A DNA stretch of 64,000 bases from assembly GCA_934700345.1 (NCBI GenBank), contig CAKUXP010000015.1:1-64000 (forward strand), in the 5' to 3' direction. This DNA is from an uncultured Fibrobacter sp. (GTDB lineage: Bacteria; Fibrobacterota; Fibrobacteria; Fibrobacterales; Fibrobacteraceae). Positions 18,562 through 26,892 of the stretch are shown piece by piece; positions within the stretch are counted from its first letter, which is position 1; every line of letters begins with the position of its first letter. The notes beneath the pieces were generated by a model. That model did no database searches. It saw only the letters and a list, made by a program, of their open reading frames with translations, and was not told the origin of the DNA. Position numbers and translations under genes: made by a program.

Positions 18562-19374
18562 ATGAAAAAGTTTACCTTGACAGTATCGGCTTTGGTCCTT
18601 GCCGCATCGGCTTTTGCCGGTGAACGTTTTGGCGGTATCGGCGTCACCATCTACGCGACGTCAAACGGTGTCCGCGTTGTCGATGTCATTCCGGGGTCCC
18701 CGGCGGCTTTGGCGGGGCTTGAATCCGACGACAGGATTCTCGCGGTCGATGGCAGGTCGCTTGCGGGGAACTCCCTCGACATCTCCAAGGACATTCTCCG
18801 CGGAACGGTCGGAAAACCGCTGGAACTTTCTGTCCTCCGCGAAAGGGATACGCTTTCCGTAACGCTTCGCCGAGCGAACATTTCCGTGGAAGACATTGCC
18901 GAAGGCGATGTGAAGGATTGGTATGGCGAAGACCAGGAAGCCTATTCGCCGGATGAAATCGCCGAAGTCGCCCGCAAGTCGCTCGCAAACGATTACACGC
19001 TGCTTTCCGTGATGAAGGACGGTCGTGTCATTCCCGATTCGATAAACGTTTCCGCTTCTTCGCTTTCCGCCGTGTCGGTGGAGAACTCGGATGGGGAAAA
19101 CAAGCCGGTGGTGAAGTCCCGGTTGGTTCGTGCGGCCGGCTCCCTGGAACGGATGGACCGCGAGCAGGTAACGGTGAATCTTCGCGCGGAAGGTCCGACG
19201 GCGATTCGCATCGTAAGCGCGAACGGCGAAGTGGTCGAACGGCTTTTCCGAAAAGATGCGAAGGCCGGTTCCCAGGCGTTCTGCTGGAACGGCAAGGGGG
19301 CTGCTTCGGGGCGCTACATCGTTCACATCGACCAGAACGATGCGTCTTCCGCTGTGTCGGTTGAACTCCGTTAA
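18562..19374 (+). CDS. Secreted PDZ-domain protein with FlgD-type Ig C-terminus
   Basis: 270 aa. Signal peptide MKKFTLTVSALVLAASAFA (cleavage after residue 19). A PDZ domain spans ~23-105, with GVRVVDVIPGSPAALAGLESDDRILAVDG as its typical core. The C-terminal ~190-270 (TAIRIVSANGEVVERL, GRYIVHID) resembles FlgD Ig-like folds that end many secreted proteins in this phylum. No protease domain is present, so it is not a DegP/HtrA enzyme; a scaffold role at the envelope is possible. Confidence 0.75.
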   Translation: MKKFTLTVSALVLAASAFAGERFGGIGVTIYATSNGVRVVDVIPGSPAALAGLESDDRILAVDGRSLAGNSLDISKDILRGTVGKPLELSVLRERDTLSVTLRRANISVEDIAEGDVKDWYGEDQEAYSPDEIAEVARKSLANDYTLLSVMKDGRVIPDSINVSASSLSAVSVENSDGENKPVVKSRLVRAAGSLERMDREQVTVNLRAEGPTAIRIVSANGEVVERLFRKDAKAGSQAFCWNGKGAASGRYIVHIDQNDASSAVSVELR

Positions 19375-19394
19375 CGTCTTCCTTTTGGTTCGAT

Positions 19395-19430
19395 AAAGGC
19401 TTCTGTTTGGACAGGAGCCTTTCCTTTTCT
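19395..19430 (+). terminator. Intrinsic terminator after the PDZ gene
   Basis: AAGGCTTCTGT-TTGG-ACAGGAGCCTT, 11 bp with one T-G pair, followed by a T-rich run. Confidence 0.8.
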
Positions 19431-19437
19431 ATTATTG
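19430..19437 (+). promoter_or_regulatory. TATTATTG -7-like element, 4 nt before GTG
   Basis: TAnnATTG, 4 nt before GTG 19442. It begins where the terminator T-run ends, and a TTTG in the terminator loop (19406-19409) is near -33. Confidence 0.4.
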
Positions 19438-19441
19438 GCGA

Positions 19442-21904
19442 GTGATGTTCACTGCGAAAAAGTCGAAAGTTTTCGGGTGCCTGTTCGGATGGGTGCTCTT
19501 TTTGGCTTCGCTTTCTTTTTCGGAGGAACTCACCCGGTTGGAATTGCCGGAACGTCCGGAGGTTCCCGATTCCACGGCAGCGGATTCGTCTTCGGATTGG
19601 TTCGGCGGAACGAGGGATTCGACGCTGGCGGATACGGTCGAATACCATGCCGTGGACCTGCAATACGATGTGAGCGCTTCGACATTCAACCTGAACGACA
19701 AGGCGCAGCTGAAGTATCGGACGGTGACGCTCGACGCGGATACGATTCGATTCAACCAGAAGGATCAGGTCTTGCAGGCGAGCGGCGATCCTGTGCTGCG
19801 AGAAACGCGAAATTCGTCTTTGGCTGGTTACCGGATGAAATACAATATGAAATCCCGGGTGGGCGAAGTCTATTACGCGACGACGTTTCAGGACAATAAC
19901 CAGCTGAACGGGATGGAAGTGCGGAGGCTTCCCGATTCGCGGCTTCTGATAGCTCGGGGCGATTTCAGCACATGCGACGATACGACGCACCAGCATTACT
20001 ATTTCTACGGAAGGCGGATGGTCGTAAAGCCAAAGGAGAGCGTGACGGCTCGGCCTGTCGTCCTGAATATCGCGGATGTCCCTGTCGCCGTCTTGCCGAT
20101 GATTGTCGCCCCGCTCAAGAGCGGTCGCCGTTCGGGGTTTCTGACTCCGAAATTCGGCGGCGACCAGGTGCAGGGATTCTACATCAAGAATGTCGGGTTT
20201 TACTATGCGCCGAACGATTACTGGGATGCGACGACTTCGGGGGATATTGTCGAAGGTTCTTCGGCGAATTTCGAAAAGACGACGCTTTCCGAAACGATCC
20301 GCTACAAGTGGCGGTATCGCCTAGACGGAAATATCACCTATACGAGCTATCTGGAACAGTTTGACTTTGCGAACAGCGGCTACGACATTTCGTTCAACCA
20401 CAACCAAAATCTGACGCCCGACGGCAAGCACACCCTTTCCGGTTCGGGATCCTTCGTTTCGAGCCAGAGGGTGAGACAGGATAACGGCCTCACTTCGGAA
20501 ACAATCCTGAACCAGCAGGCGAACGCACAGATGACCTATTCGGGAAAGTTCGGGACGAACAAGAGCCTCACCGTGAAGGCTTCCCAGCAGTATAACTTGG
20601 TGACGGGCAACAAGGAACGCCAGATTCCCGATGTCCAGTTCCGCATGAGCGGGCAGCTTTTCGATTTTGAACGAGACGAGGACGAGGCTCGCGAGGCTTC
20701 CTTTCTAGACAAGTTCAACTATTCCTTTACAAACCGTTTTAATTTGTATGAAAAGGTCGCGCCGGATACCGTGCGGGATATCGATACGGTCGCCTGGTAC
20801 ACGGGCTACCTGGGGACCTATTCCCTGGACTATTCGGGTTCGCTTTTCGATGTCATCAATTTGACACCGCGAGCGACCTTCACGGGAATGTGGAGCGGGA
20901 ACCGCTGGATAAATCCGAACGATTCCGCCAAGTACCGCAAGCAGCGCAGCGGTTTCAACCCGGAAAAGGACGAATACGGCGAATTCTTCTACAACCACAA
21001 TTACAGCCTGACCGCTGACACGAAACTCTACGGAATCTGGATGCCGGAAATCGGTCGCTTTACGGGAATTCGCCATGTCCTTTCGCCGAGCGTTTCCTAT
21101 ACGTATGCGCCAAAGATGGACACGAACAGGTATTTCGTGAAGCATCCGCTCTTAGGCCAGACGCCTTACCAGACGGAACAGAAGGCTATCGGGCTTTCCC
21201 TTTCGAACGATTTCGATATCAAGTATCTGAAGACGGCAAGCCGGACGAGAAAATCCGAGGACGGCAAGGATTCGACGACTTCGGAAGATATCTACGGGAC
21301 GCGTCGCCTGGTGACTACATCCCATTCGACGTCCTACAACTTTGCTGCGGATTCGCTCCAGTGGTCGGATATCAGTTCTTCGTTCGGTTTCCAGGTCTTG
21401 CCGAACTACCTTTTTACCATCCGGACTCGGCACAGCTTCTACCACAGGTTCGAAGAGGATCCAAACAAGGTCCGGATTCCTGAGCTCACCTATTGGGGTT
21501 ACGATCTGTCGAAAAAGTTCAACTGGTCGGGGAGCTTCAATTCCGGGCTTCCTTCCCAGATGGGAAAATACCGGAAGGATTCCTGGTCGGCGAGCCTCGA
21601 CTACCGTTATTCCTTTTCGAGTACGCGCGTCGGGCACAAGGTTTTCCGGGATAATGTTTCCCATTCGACGGGAATTTCGGCTTCGCTCCATCCGACCGAA
21701 AACTGGTCCATGACCTACACGACCCGCTACAGCTATACCGAGGGCCGTTTCGCTTCGCACGAGTTTACGTTCGACCGGACGCTGCACTGCTGGAAAATCG
21801 ATTTTACGTGGACTCCGGCGGGACCTGCCGCAGGCTGGAGCTTTGCTGTCTATGTCAAGGATCTGCCGGACATCCGCCTGAACGCGGCGAGTACGGATGA
21901 TTGA
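19442..21904 (+). CDS. lptD: LPS-assembly outer-membrane protein LptD
   Basis: 820 aa. Signal peptide (~1-28), an OstA/LptD N-terminal beta-jellyroll (~55-235; LKYRTVTLDADTIRFNQKDQVLQASG, DFSTCDDTTHQHYYFYGRRM), then a long series of amphipathic strands with many Asp/Asn/Tyr loops (~240-820) forming the barrel that inserts lipopolysaccharide in the outer leaflet. Start is GTG 19442 (fits the -7 element) or the adjacent ATG 19445. The LPTPKFGG-type segment appears here as SGFLTPKFGGD. Shows the organism has a true LPS-type outer membrane. Confidence 0.88.
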   Translation: MMFTAKKSKVFGCLFGWVLFLASLSFSEELTRLELPERPEVPDSTAADSSSDWFGGTRDSTLADTVEYHAVDLQYDVSASTFNLNDKAQLKYRTVTLDADTIRFNQKDQVLQASGDPVLRETRNSSLAGYRMKYNMKSRVGEVYYATTFQDNNQLNGMEVRRLPDSRLLIARGDFSTCDDTTHQHYYFYGRRMVVKPKESVTARPVVLNIADVPVAVLPMIVAPLKSGRRSGFLTPKFGGDQVQGFYIKNVGFYYAPNDYWDATTSGDIVEGSSANFEKTTLSETIRYKWRYRLDGNITYTSYLEQFDFANSGYDISFNHNQNLTPDGKHTLSGSGSFVSSQRVRQDNGLTSETILNQQANAQMTYSGKFGTNKSLTVKASQQYNLVTGNKERQIPDVQFRMSGQLFDFERDEDEAREASFLDKFNYSFTNRFNLYEKVAPDTVRDIDTVAWYTGYLGTYSLDYSGSLFDVINLTPRATFTGMWSGNRWINPNDSAKYRKQRSGFNPEKDEYGEFFYNHNYSLTADTKLYGIWMPEIGRFTGIRHVLSPSVSYTYAPKMDTNRYFVKHPLLGQTPYQTEQKAIGLSLSNDFDIKYLKTASRTRKSEDGKDSTTSEDIYGTRRLVTTSHSTSYNFAADSLQWSDISSSFGFQVLPNYLFTIRTRHSFYHRFEEDPNKVRIPELTYWGYDLSKKFNWSGSFNSGLPSQMGKYRKDSWSASLDYRYSFSSTRVGHKVFRDNVSHSTGISASLHPTENWSMTYTTRYSYTEGRFASHEFTFDRTLHCWKIDFTWTPAGPAAGWSFAVYVKDLPDIRLNAASTDD

Positions 21905-21973
21905 TCGTTTAAAATGCCGGCATTTATTAATTCACCAAAACAAATTTTTACATCTTCCCGCTTCAAAAAAATT

Positions 21974-21981
21974 TAATTCTT
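21974..21981 (+). promoter_or_regulatory. TAATTCTT -7-like element, 4 nt before ATG
   Basis: Weaker TAnnTnTT match, 4 nt before ATG 21986. No Shine-Dalgarno. Confidence 0.35.
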
Positions 21982-21985
21982 CCTT

Positions 21986-22999
21986 ATGCCGAAAGTCTTG
22001 TTATTCCTCTTTGTGTCCGTCGCGGTTCTTTTTGCCGAAGAAACCTTGCCCGTTTATCAGAAGGGAAATCCAAAATCCCGCGTCCTGGGTTATCTCGGGG
22101 CTTCGGACAAGGTTGTCGAACTGCCGATACCCCCCAAGAAAAAGAAGGTCGTGGAATATGTCAAGCAGAAAAATTCCAAAAAGAAAAAGCGCATCGTGAA
22201 GTATGTGAATGTCGAACCGAAGGAGCCTCCGGAATTCATCCCGGTGAAAACGAAGTTTGCCAAAAAAGGCTTTGTTCGCCGGGCGGACTATTCCCGGTTC
22301 AAGGAACGCGCCAAGGATTTGAGCGGTGTCTATTCCTCGGCGACGGGAAGCGTGGTGCTTTCAAAATCCCCAAACTCGCCGGAAAGGTTCAACATCCGTA
22401 TCCAGAACGGACCGGAGAGCGATCGCGCGGAAATCGAAATGGGGAATGTCCCCGCTCGGAATGTCTCCGGGCACATGCGCTTTACCTATTCGGAACCGGG
22501 CTGCAACCTGGAAATCGATCTTTTTGAGCGCAAGGTTCGGGTTGCCCAAAAGGGCTGCGAGGAATACAATTCAGGGCAGGCGTCCCTTTTCGGAAACTAT
22601 GAAAGCTATGCGGAATACCGCCACCGGGCGGAAGTCTTTCGCGACAGGGAAGTCCGCGCTTCTTTCAAGAAGTTCACCTGGTGTCCGGAAGGTCCCGCTT
22701 CTTGCGAAAAGATCCGCGACGAGGAAGACTGTTCGGTCGAAATCGTCTGGAGCAAGGATTCGCAGGGAATCATCGAACGCCGTTGCGGTGATATGGTCCA
22801 CAAGTATCGCCCGATGGAGCGCATGATTCCGCACAAGTCGGATTTTTACCGAGGCGAAAAGCCTGTCATGCTCAAGGCAAAGCGGACGGACATGGCGAAT
22901 GAATGGATGGTCTGGTCATACTACCCGAAAGCGCAGCGCTTCAAGATGGTCCGGTTTGGCGCACGTCCCGACATTGCCTACGCGGAAATTTACGAATAG
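21986..22999 (+). CDS. Secreted basic protein of unknown function
   Basis: 337 aa, not recognised. Signal peptide MPKVLLFLFVSVAVLFA. Residues ~45-75 are lysine-rich with two similar PPKKKKVVEYVKQ / KKKKRIVKYVNV stretches. The following part is beta-rich with paired cysteines (PGCNLEID, QKGCEEY, WCPEGPASCEK, EEDCSVEI, RRCGDM), suggesting disulfides in the periplasm or outside. Backbone codon use. A terminator-like hairpin at 23039-23060 separates it from convergent typA. Confidence 0.55.
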   Translation: MPKVLLFLFVSVAVLFAEETLPVYQKGNPKSRVLGYLGASDKVVELPIPPKKKKVVEYVKQKNSKKKKRIVKYVNVEPKEPPEFIPVKTKFAKKGFVRRADYSRFKERAKDLSGVYSSATGSVVLSKSPNSPERFNIRIQNGPESDRAEIEMGNVPARNVSGHMRFTYSEPGCNLEIDLFERKVRVAQKGCEEYNSGQASLFGNYESYAEYRHRAEVFRDREVRASFKKFTWCPEGPASCEKIRDEEDCSVEIVWSKDSQGIIERRCGDMVHKYRPMERMIPHKSDFYRGEKPVMLKAKRTDMANEWMVWSYYPKAQRFKMVRFGARPDIAYAEIYE

Positions 23000-23033
23000 G
23001 TTTTTCGAGAAATCGGGCTTGAAGGCGAGATGC

Positions 23034-23064
23034 AAAAAAGTCCCCATTTTCATGGGAACTTTTA
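23034..23064. terminator. Bidirectional terminator-like hairpin
   Basis: AGTCCCCAT-TTTC-ATGGGAACT with one internal mismatch, flanked by A-run and T-run, between convergent genes. Confidence 0.6.
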
Positions 23065-23092
23065 CTCGATAGGTTTCTAAAACCGGCAGTCC

Positions 23093-24949
23093 TTAATCGT
23101 CTTCTTCTTCGACGGGGGACTTGGATTCCTGCTTGCGCTTGTGCGGGTCGAGCGTAATCTTTCTCAGGCGGAGCGCTTGCGGGGTTACTTCCACGCATTC
23201 ATCGTCGTTGATGAACGTGACGCATTCTTCGAGCGTCATGCGGCGGTAGGGCGTCAGCTGGATGTTGTCGTCCGAGGCCTTGGAGCGCATGTTCGTGAGG
23301 TGCTTCCCCTTGGTCGCGTTCACGATGATGTCCGTCGTGCGGTTGTGCTCGCCGATGATCATGCCCGGATAGACTTCCGTCGCCGGCGGGATAAAGAGCG
23401 CACCGCGGTCTTCGAGCTTGGAAAGCGCATAGCTCGCCGCGGGACCCGGTTCCTTGGCGATGAGGACGCCGTTCGTGCGGGCCGGAATGTCTCCCTTGTA
23501 AGGTTCGAAGTCGAGGAAGAGCGACTGCGAAACGGCATATCCCTTAGACAGCGAGAGCAGCTTGGATCGAACGCCTAGAAGTCCGCGGCTCGGGACCTTG
23601 TACTCCAGCGTGACTCGGTTGTTCTCGTCCGTGTTCATATCGATCATTTCGCCCTTGCGGCGTCCGAGTTCCTCGATTACGGGACCGCTGTACTCCGAGG
23701 GGACTTCGACCTTGAACTTTTCGACCGGTTCGAGCAGCTTTCCGTTTTCGTCTTTCTGGAAGATGACCTGCGGGGATCCGATCGTAAACTCGTAAAGTTC
23801 GCGGCGCATGCTCTCGATGAGAATCGTGAGATGCAGGATGCCGCGCCCCGAAACCTTGAACGTCGAAGCGCCGTCCGCCTTTTCGACGAGGAGCGCGGGG
23901 TCCGCCATGTGGGCGCGTTCGAGGCGTTCGGCGAGGTTGTTGCCGGTGAGGAACTTTCCGCCGCCCTTGCCGGCGAGCGGTGACGTGTTCACGGTGAAGA
24001 GCATGGAAATTGTCGGCGGGTCGATGTGGATGCGCGGCAGGTGGACAGGCTTATCGACCGAGGAAAGCGTGTCGCCGATGTCGAACATTTCGAGACCCGC
24101 TATCTGGATGATTTCGCCCGGACCCGCCTCTTCGATGGGGACGGACTGGATGCCTTCGTAGTGGAGAATCTTCTGGATGCGGATGTTCTTTATCTTCGGG
24201 GTCGCCGAATCGTCGTCTGTCATAAAGCTCTGGGCGACCGTCATGCCGGTCTTGAACGTTCCCTGCTGGACGCGTCCTACGGCCATCCGACCGAGGAAGC
24301 TCGAGTATTCAAGCGTGCTTATCTGGAGAAGCGGTGCCGCGTTCGGGTCTCCCTTCGGCGCGGGAATCTTGTCGATAACAAGGTCCATCAGGATACGGAG
24401 ATCTCCGTCCGGATCGGAAACTTCCTTGCGGCAGATGCCCTTGCGCCCGCTCGCATAGACGCACGAGAAGTCGAGCTGCTGTTCGTTCGCGTCGAGTTCG
24501 CAGAAAAGGTCGAAAACCTTGTTGAGCGCATCGTGCGGATTACAGCCGTCGCGGTCAATCTTGTTGATAACGACAATCGGGGTGAGTCCGAGCGAAAGCG
24601 CTTTTTGCGTCACGAAGCGCGTCTGGGCCATCGGGCCTTCGAACGCATCGACAATCAGAAGTACACCGTCAACGGTCCCGAGGACGCGTTCCACCTGGCC
24701 GCCAAAATCCGCGTGCCCCGGTGTATCGACGATGTTGATGTGGTAGCCTTTGTAGCTGACGCTTGCGTTTTTCGAGAGAATCGTGATGCCGCGTTCCCGC
24801 TCGATAGCTCCGGAGTCCATAACGCGTTCGTTCACTTCTTCGCCTTCGTGGAACGTGCCGCACTGTTTGAGAATCTGGTCGACGAGCGTCGTCTTGCCGT
24901 GGTCAACATGCGCGATAATCGCAATGTTTCTGATTTTGTTCTGATCCAT
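23093..24949 (-). CDS. typA: Translational GTPase TypA/BipA
   Basis: 618-aa ribosome-associated GTPase of the EF-G family, needed for ribosome assembly and stress growth. GTPase motifs are AHVDHGKTT (13-21), DTPGHADFGG, and NKIDRDGCNPHDAL; the BipA-specific order of domains follows, with ENNRVTLEYKVPSRGLLGVRS and a C-terminal domain ending in a charged tail. AGGAT ribosome binding site. A TAAATTTT element lies about 55 nt upstream on the minus strand. Confidence 0.97.
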   Translation of the reverse strand: MDQNKIRNIAIIAHVDHGKTTLVDQILKQCGTFHEGEEVNERVMDSGAIERERGITILSKNASVSYKGYHINIVDTPGHADFGGQVERVLGTVDGVLLIVDAFEGPMAQTRFVTQKALSLGLTPIVVINKIDRDGCNPHDALNKVFDLFCELDANEQQLDFSCVYASGRKGICRKEVSDPDGDLRILMDLVIDKIPAPKGDPNAAPLLQISTLEYSSFLGRMAVGRVQQGTFKTGMTVAQSFMTDDDSATPKIKNIRIQKILHYEGIQSVPIEEAGPGEIIQIAGLEMFDIGDTLSSVDKPVHLPRIHIDPPTISMLFTVNTSPLAGKGGGKFLTGNNLAERLERAHMADPALLVEKADGASTFKVSGRGILHLTILIESMRRELYEFTIGSPQVIFQKDENGKLLEPVEKFKVEVPSEYSGPVIEELGRRKGEMIDMNTDENNRVTLEYKVPSRGLLGVRSKLLSLSKGYAVSQSLFLDFEPYKGDIPARTNGVLIAKEPGPAASYALSKLEDRGALFIPPATEVYPGMIIGEHNRTTDIIVNATKGKHLTNMRSKASDDNIQLTPYRRMTLEECVTFINDDECVEVTPQALRLRKITLDPHKRKQESKSPVEEEDD

Positions 24950-25247
24950 CTTGGATATCCTGTTTTGGGTACTTCAGGTACTCTTTTATTTGGCGCAAAA
25001 TTTAGAAAATTATGGCGGAATGTCGGGATTTGTCCCTAAAAGCCGATAGCGAAATTTCGAAATTCGGTCCGTTGGACGCGTGAACCTGCCGCCTACGGAT
25101 TCGCAGGCTGGGTTCTCTGACGATTCGGGCAAAGCTTGTCTGCCCATACGGGATGGATTTCTGGAATTCCCTGTCCCGCATCACATCTCGAACCCAAAAT
25201 TTTTTCTAGATTATCGCGCGAAGCAATTTTTACATTCGAGGTAAAAG
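24950..25247. promoter_or_regulatory. Divergent typA/ilvC intergenic region with a 12-bp palindrome and hairpins
   Basis: No gene seen. AATTTCGAAATT at 25053-25064 is a perfect palindrome and a candidate operator. Farther on, GGGCA (25127-25131) can pair with TGCCC (25141-25145), and CCC-ATAC-GGG (25143-25152) is an overlapping alternative, so the ilvC leader may be structured. An 18-codon ORF at 25153-25209 is not rich in Ile, Val or Leu codons, so a classical attenuation peptide is not supported. Confidence 0.3.
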
Positions 25248-26732
25248 ATGAACTACTTCAATACGCTCCCTCTTCGCAAGAAGATCGAAGAACTGGGTCA
25301 TTGCCGTTTCATGGAAGCTTCCGAATTCTCTCGCGGAACCGAAGCTCTCCAGGGAAAGAAAATCGTGATTATCGGTTGCGGCGCCCAGGGCCTTCACCAG
25401 GGGCTTGACCTGCGCGACAGCGGCCTTGACGTTTCCTATGCTCTCCGCGAATCCGCTATCCAGGAAAAGCGCGCCTCTTACAAGAACGCGACGGAAAACG
25501 GCTTCAAGGTCGGCACCTACCAGGAACTCATTCCGAGCGCGGACCTCGTATTGAACCTCACACCGGACAAGCAGCACCACAACGTGATTCCGCAGATCAT
25601 GCCGCTCATGAAGAAGGGCGCGGTCCTTTCCTACAGCCACGGCTTCAACATGATTGAAGAAGGCCAGCAGATCCGCGACGATATCACGGTCATCATGTGC
25701 GCTCCGAAGGGTCCGGGTTCCGAAGTTCGCGCCGAATACGTCCGCGGTTTCGGAATGCCTTGCCTTATCGCCGTCCAGGCGGATCACGATCCGGAAGGAA
25801 AGGGCTGGGACTATGCGAAAGCTTATGCGGCGGGTCTCCATGCGGACCGTGCGGGCGTTCTCGAAAGCTCCTTTATCGCCGAAGTCAAGTCCGACCTGAT
25901 GGGCGAGCAGACGATTCTCTGCGGAATGCTCCAGACGGGAACGCTCCTCGGCTTTGACCACATGGTCAAGGAAGGCATTGAACCGCACTATGCGGCAAAG
26001 CTTCTCCAGTATGGCTGGGAGACGATTTCCGAAGCCCTGAAGCACGGCGGTATCACGAACATGATGGACCGCCTTTCGAACCCGGCGAAGATTCGCGCCT
26101 ACGAACTTTCCGTGGAACTGAAGAAGATCATGACCGATCTTTACCGCAAGCACCAGGACGACATCATTTCGGGCGAATTCTCCGCGACGATGATGAAGGA
26201 CTGGGAAGCGGGCGACAAGGACCTTCTCACATGGCGTGAAGAGACCGGCAAGACCGCGTTCGAACAGACCTCCGCCTCCGAAGACAAGATTACGGAACAG
26301 GAATACTTTGACCGCGGCGTCCTCATGGTCGCAATGCTCAAGGCCGGTTCCGAACTTGCGTTCGAAACGATGACCGCTTCGGGCATGAAGCCGATGAGCG
26401 CTTACTACGAGACCTTGCACGAGATTCCGCTGATTGCGAACCTCATCGCCCGCAAGAAACTCTACGAGATGAACCGCGTCATCAGCGATACCGCCGAATA
26501 CGGCTGCTACCTTTTTGCGAACCGCTGCATCCCGCTTCTCCAGGACTTCATGAAGCAGATCAAGAAGGAAGATCTAGGCGAAGTCTATGGCGCGGGCAAG
26601 GGCAACGGCGTCGATAACGTCAAGCTCATCGAAGTGAACAAGGCCATTCGCCAGCATCCGACCGAGATCATCGGTGCGTGGCTCCGCGCCCGCATGACCG
26701 GCATGACCGAGATTGCGGTCGCTACCAAGTAA
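25248..26732 (+). CDS. ilvC: Ketol-acid reductoisomerase (class II)
   Basis: 494 aa, the long E. coli-type enzyme that converts acetolactate to dihydroxyisovalerate using NADPH. Rossmann motif IIGCGAQGLHQG (~48-59), APKGPGSEVR, and two C-terminal knotted domains with metal ligands (LMGEQTILCG, SDTAEYGCYL). GAGGT ribosome binding site. It stands alone here: no ilvB, ilvD or leu genes adjoin it. Confidence 0.97.
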   Translation: MNYFNTLPLRKKIEELGHCRFMEASEFSRGTEALQGKKIVIIGCGAQGLHQGLDLRDSGLDVSYALRESAIQEKRASYKNATENGFKVGTYQELIPSADLVLNLTPDKQHHNVIPQIMPLMKKGAVLSYSHGFNMIEEGQQIRDDITVIMCAPKGPGSEVRAEYVRGFGMPCLIAVQADHDPEGKGWDYAKAYAAGLHADRAGVLESSFIAEVKSDLMGEQTILCGMLQTGTLLGFDHMVKEGIEPHYAAKLLQYGWETISEALKHGGITNMMDRLSNPAKIRAYELSVELKKIMTDLYRKHQDDIISGEFSATMMKDWEAGDKDLLTWREETGKTAFEQTSASEDKITEQEYFDRGVLMVAMLKAGSELAFETMTASGMKPMSAYYETLHEIPLIANLIARKKLYEMNRVISDTAEYGCYLFANRCIPLLQDFMKQIKKEDLGEVYGAGKGNGVDNVKLIEVNKAIRQHPTEIIGAWLRARMTGMTEIAVATK

Positions 26733-26750
26733 TCGGCCCGAAATTTTGGA

Positions 26751-26780
26751 AAGGCTCCGGCGCAAGTCGGGGCTTTTTTA
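26751..26780 (+). terminator. Intrinsic terminator after ilvC
   Basis: AAGGCTCCG and CGGGGCTT arms (one T-G pair) around GCGCAAGT, followed by TTTTTT. Confidence 0.85.
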
Positions 26781-26892
26781 CTTGGGTCGCCTTTTAAAAT
26801 TTTTCCGGTTGTCCCGGGACAACGCATTTTTTCTAAAAGTCGCCTAGAAAATTTTCCCGAATTTAATTTGGGAGTGTCAAAAAGGAGAAAAA

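Noticed and set aside
24026..25039. 337-codon open frame antisense to typA
   Set aside because: Fully opposite a highly conserved GTPase, and no protein-like motif is seen.
25153..25209. 18-codon ORF as an ilvC attenuation leader peptide
   Set aside because: It has only one Leu and one Ile codon and no terminator hairpin follows it.
25230..26420. 396-codon open frame antisense to ilvC
   Set aside because: Mirror of a conserved enzyme, with low-quality composition.
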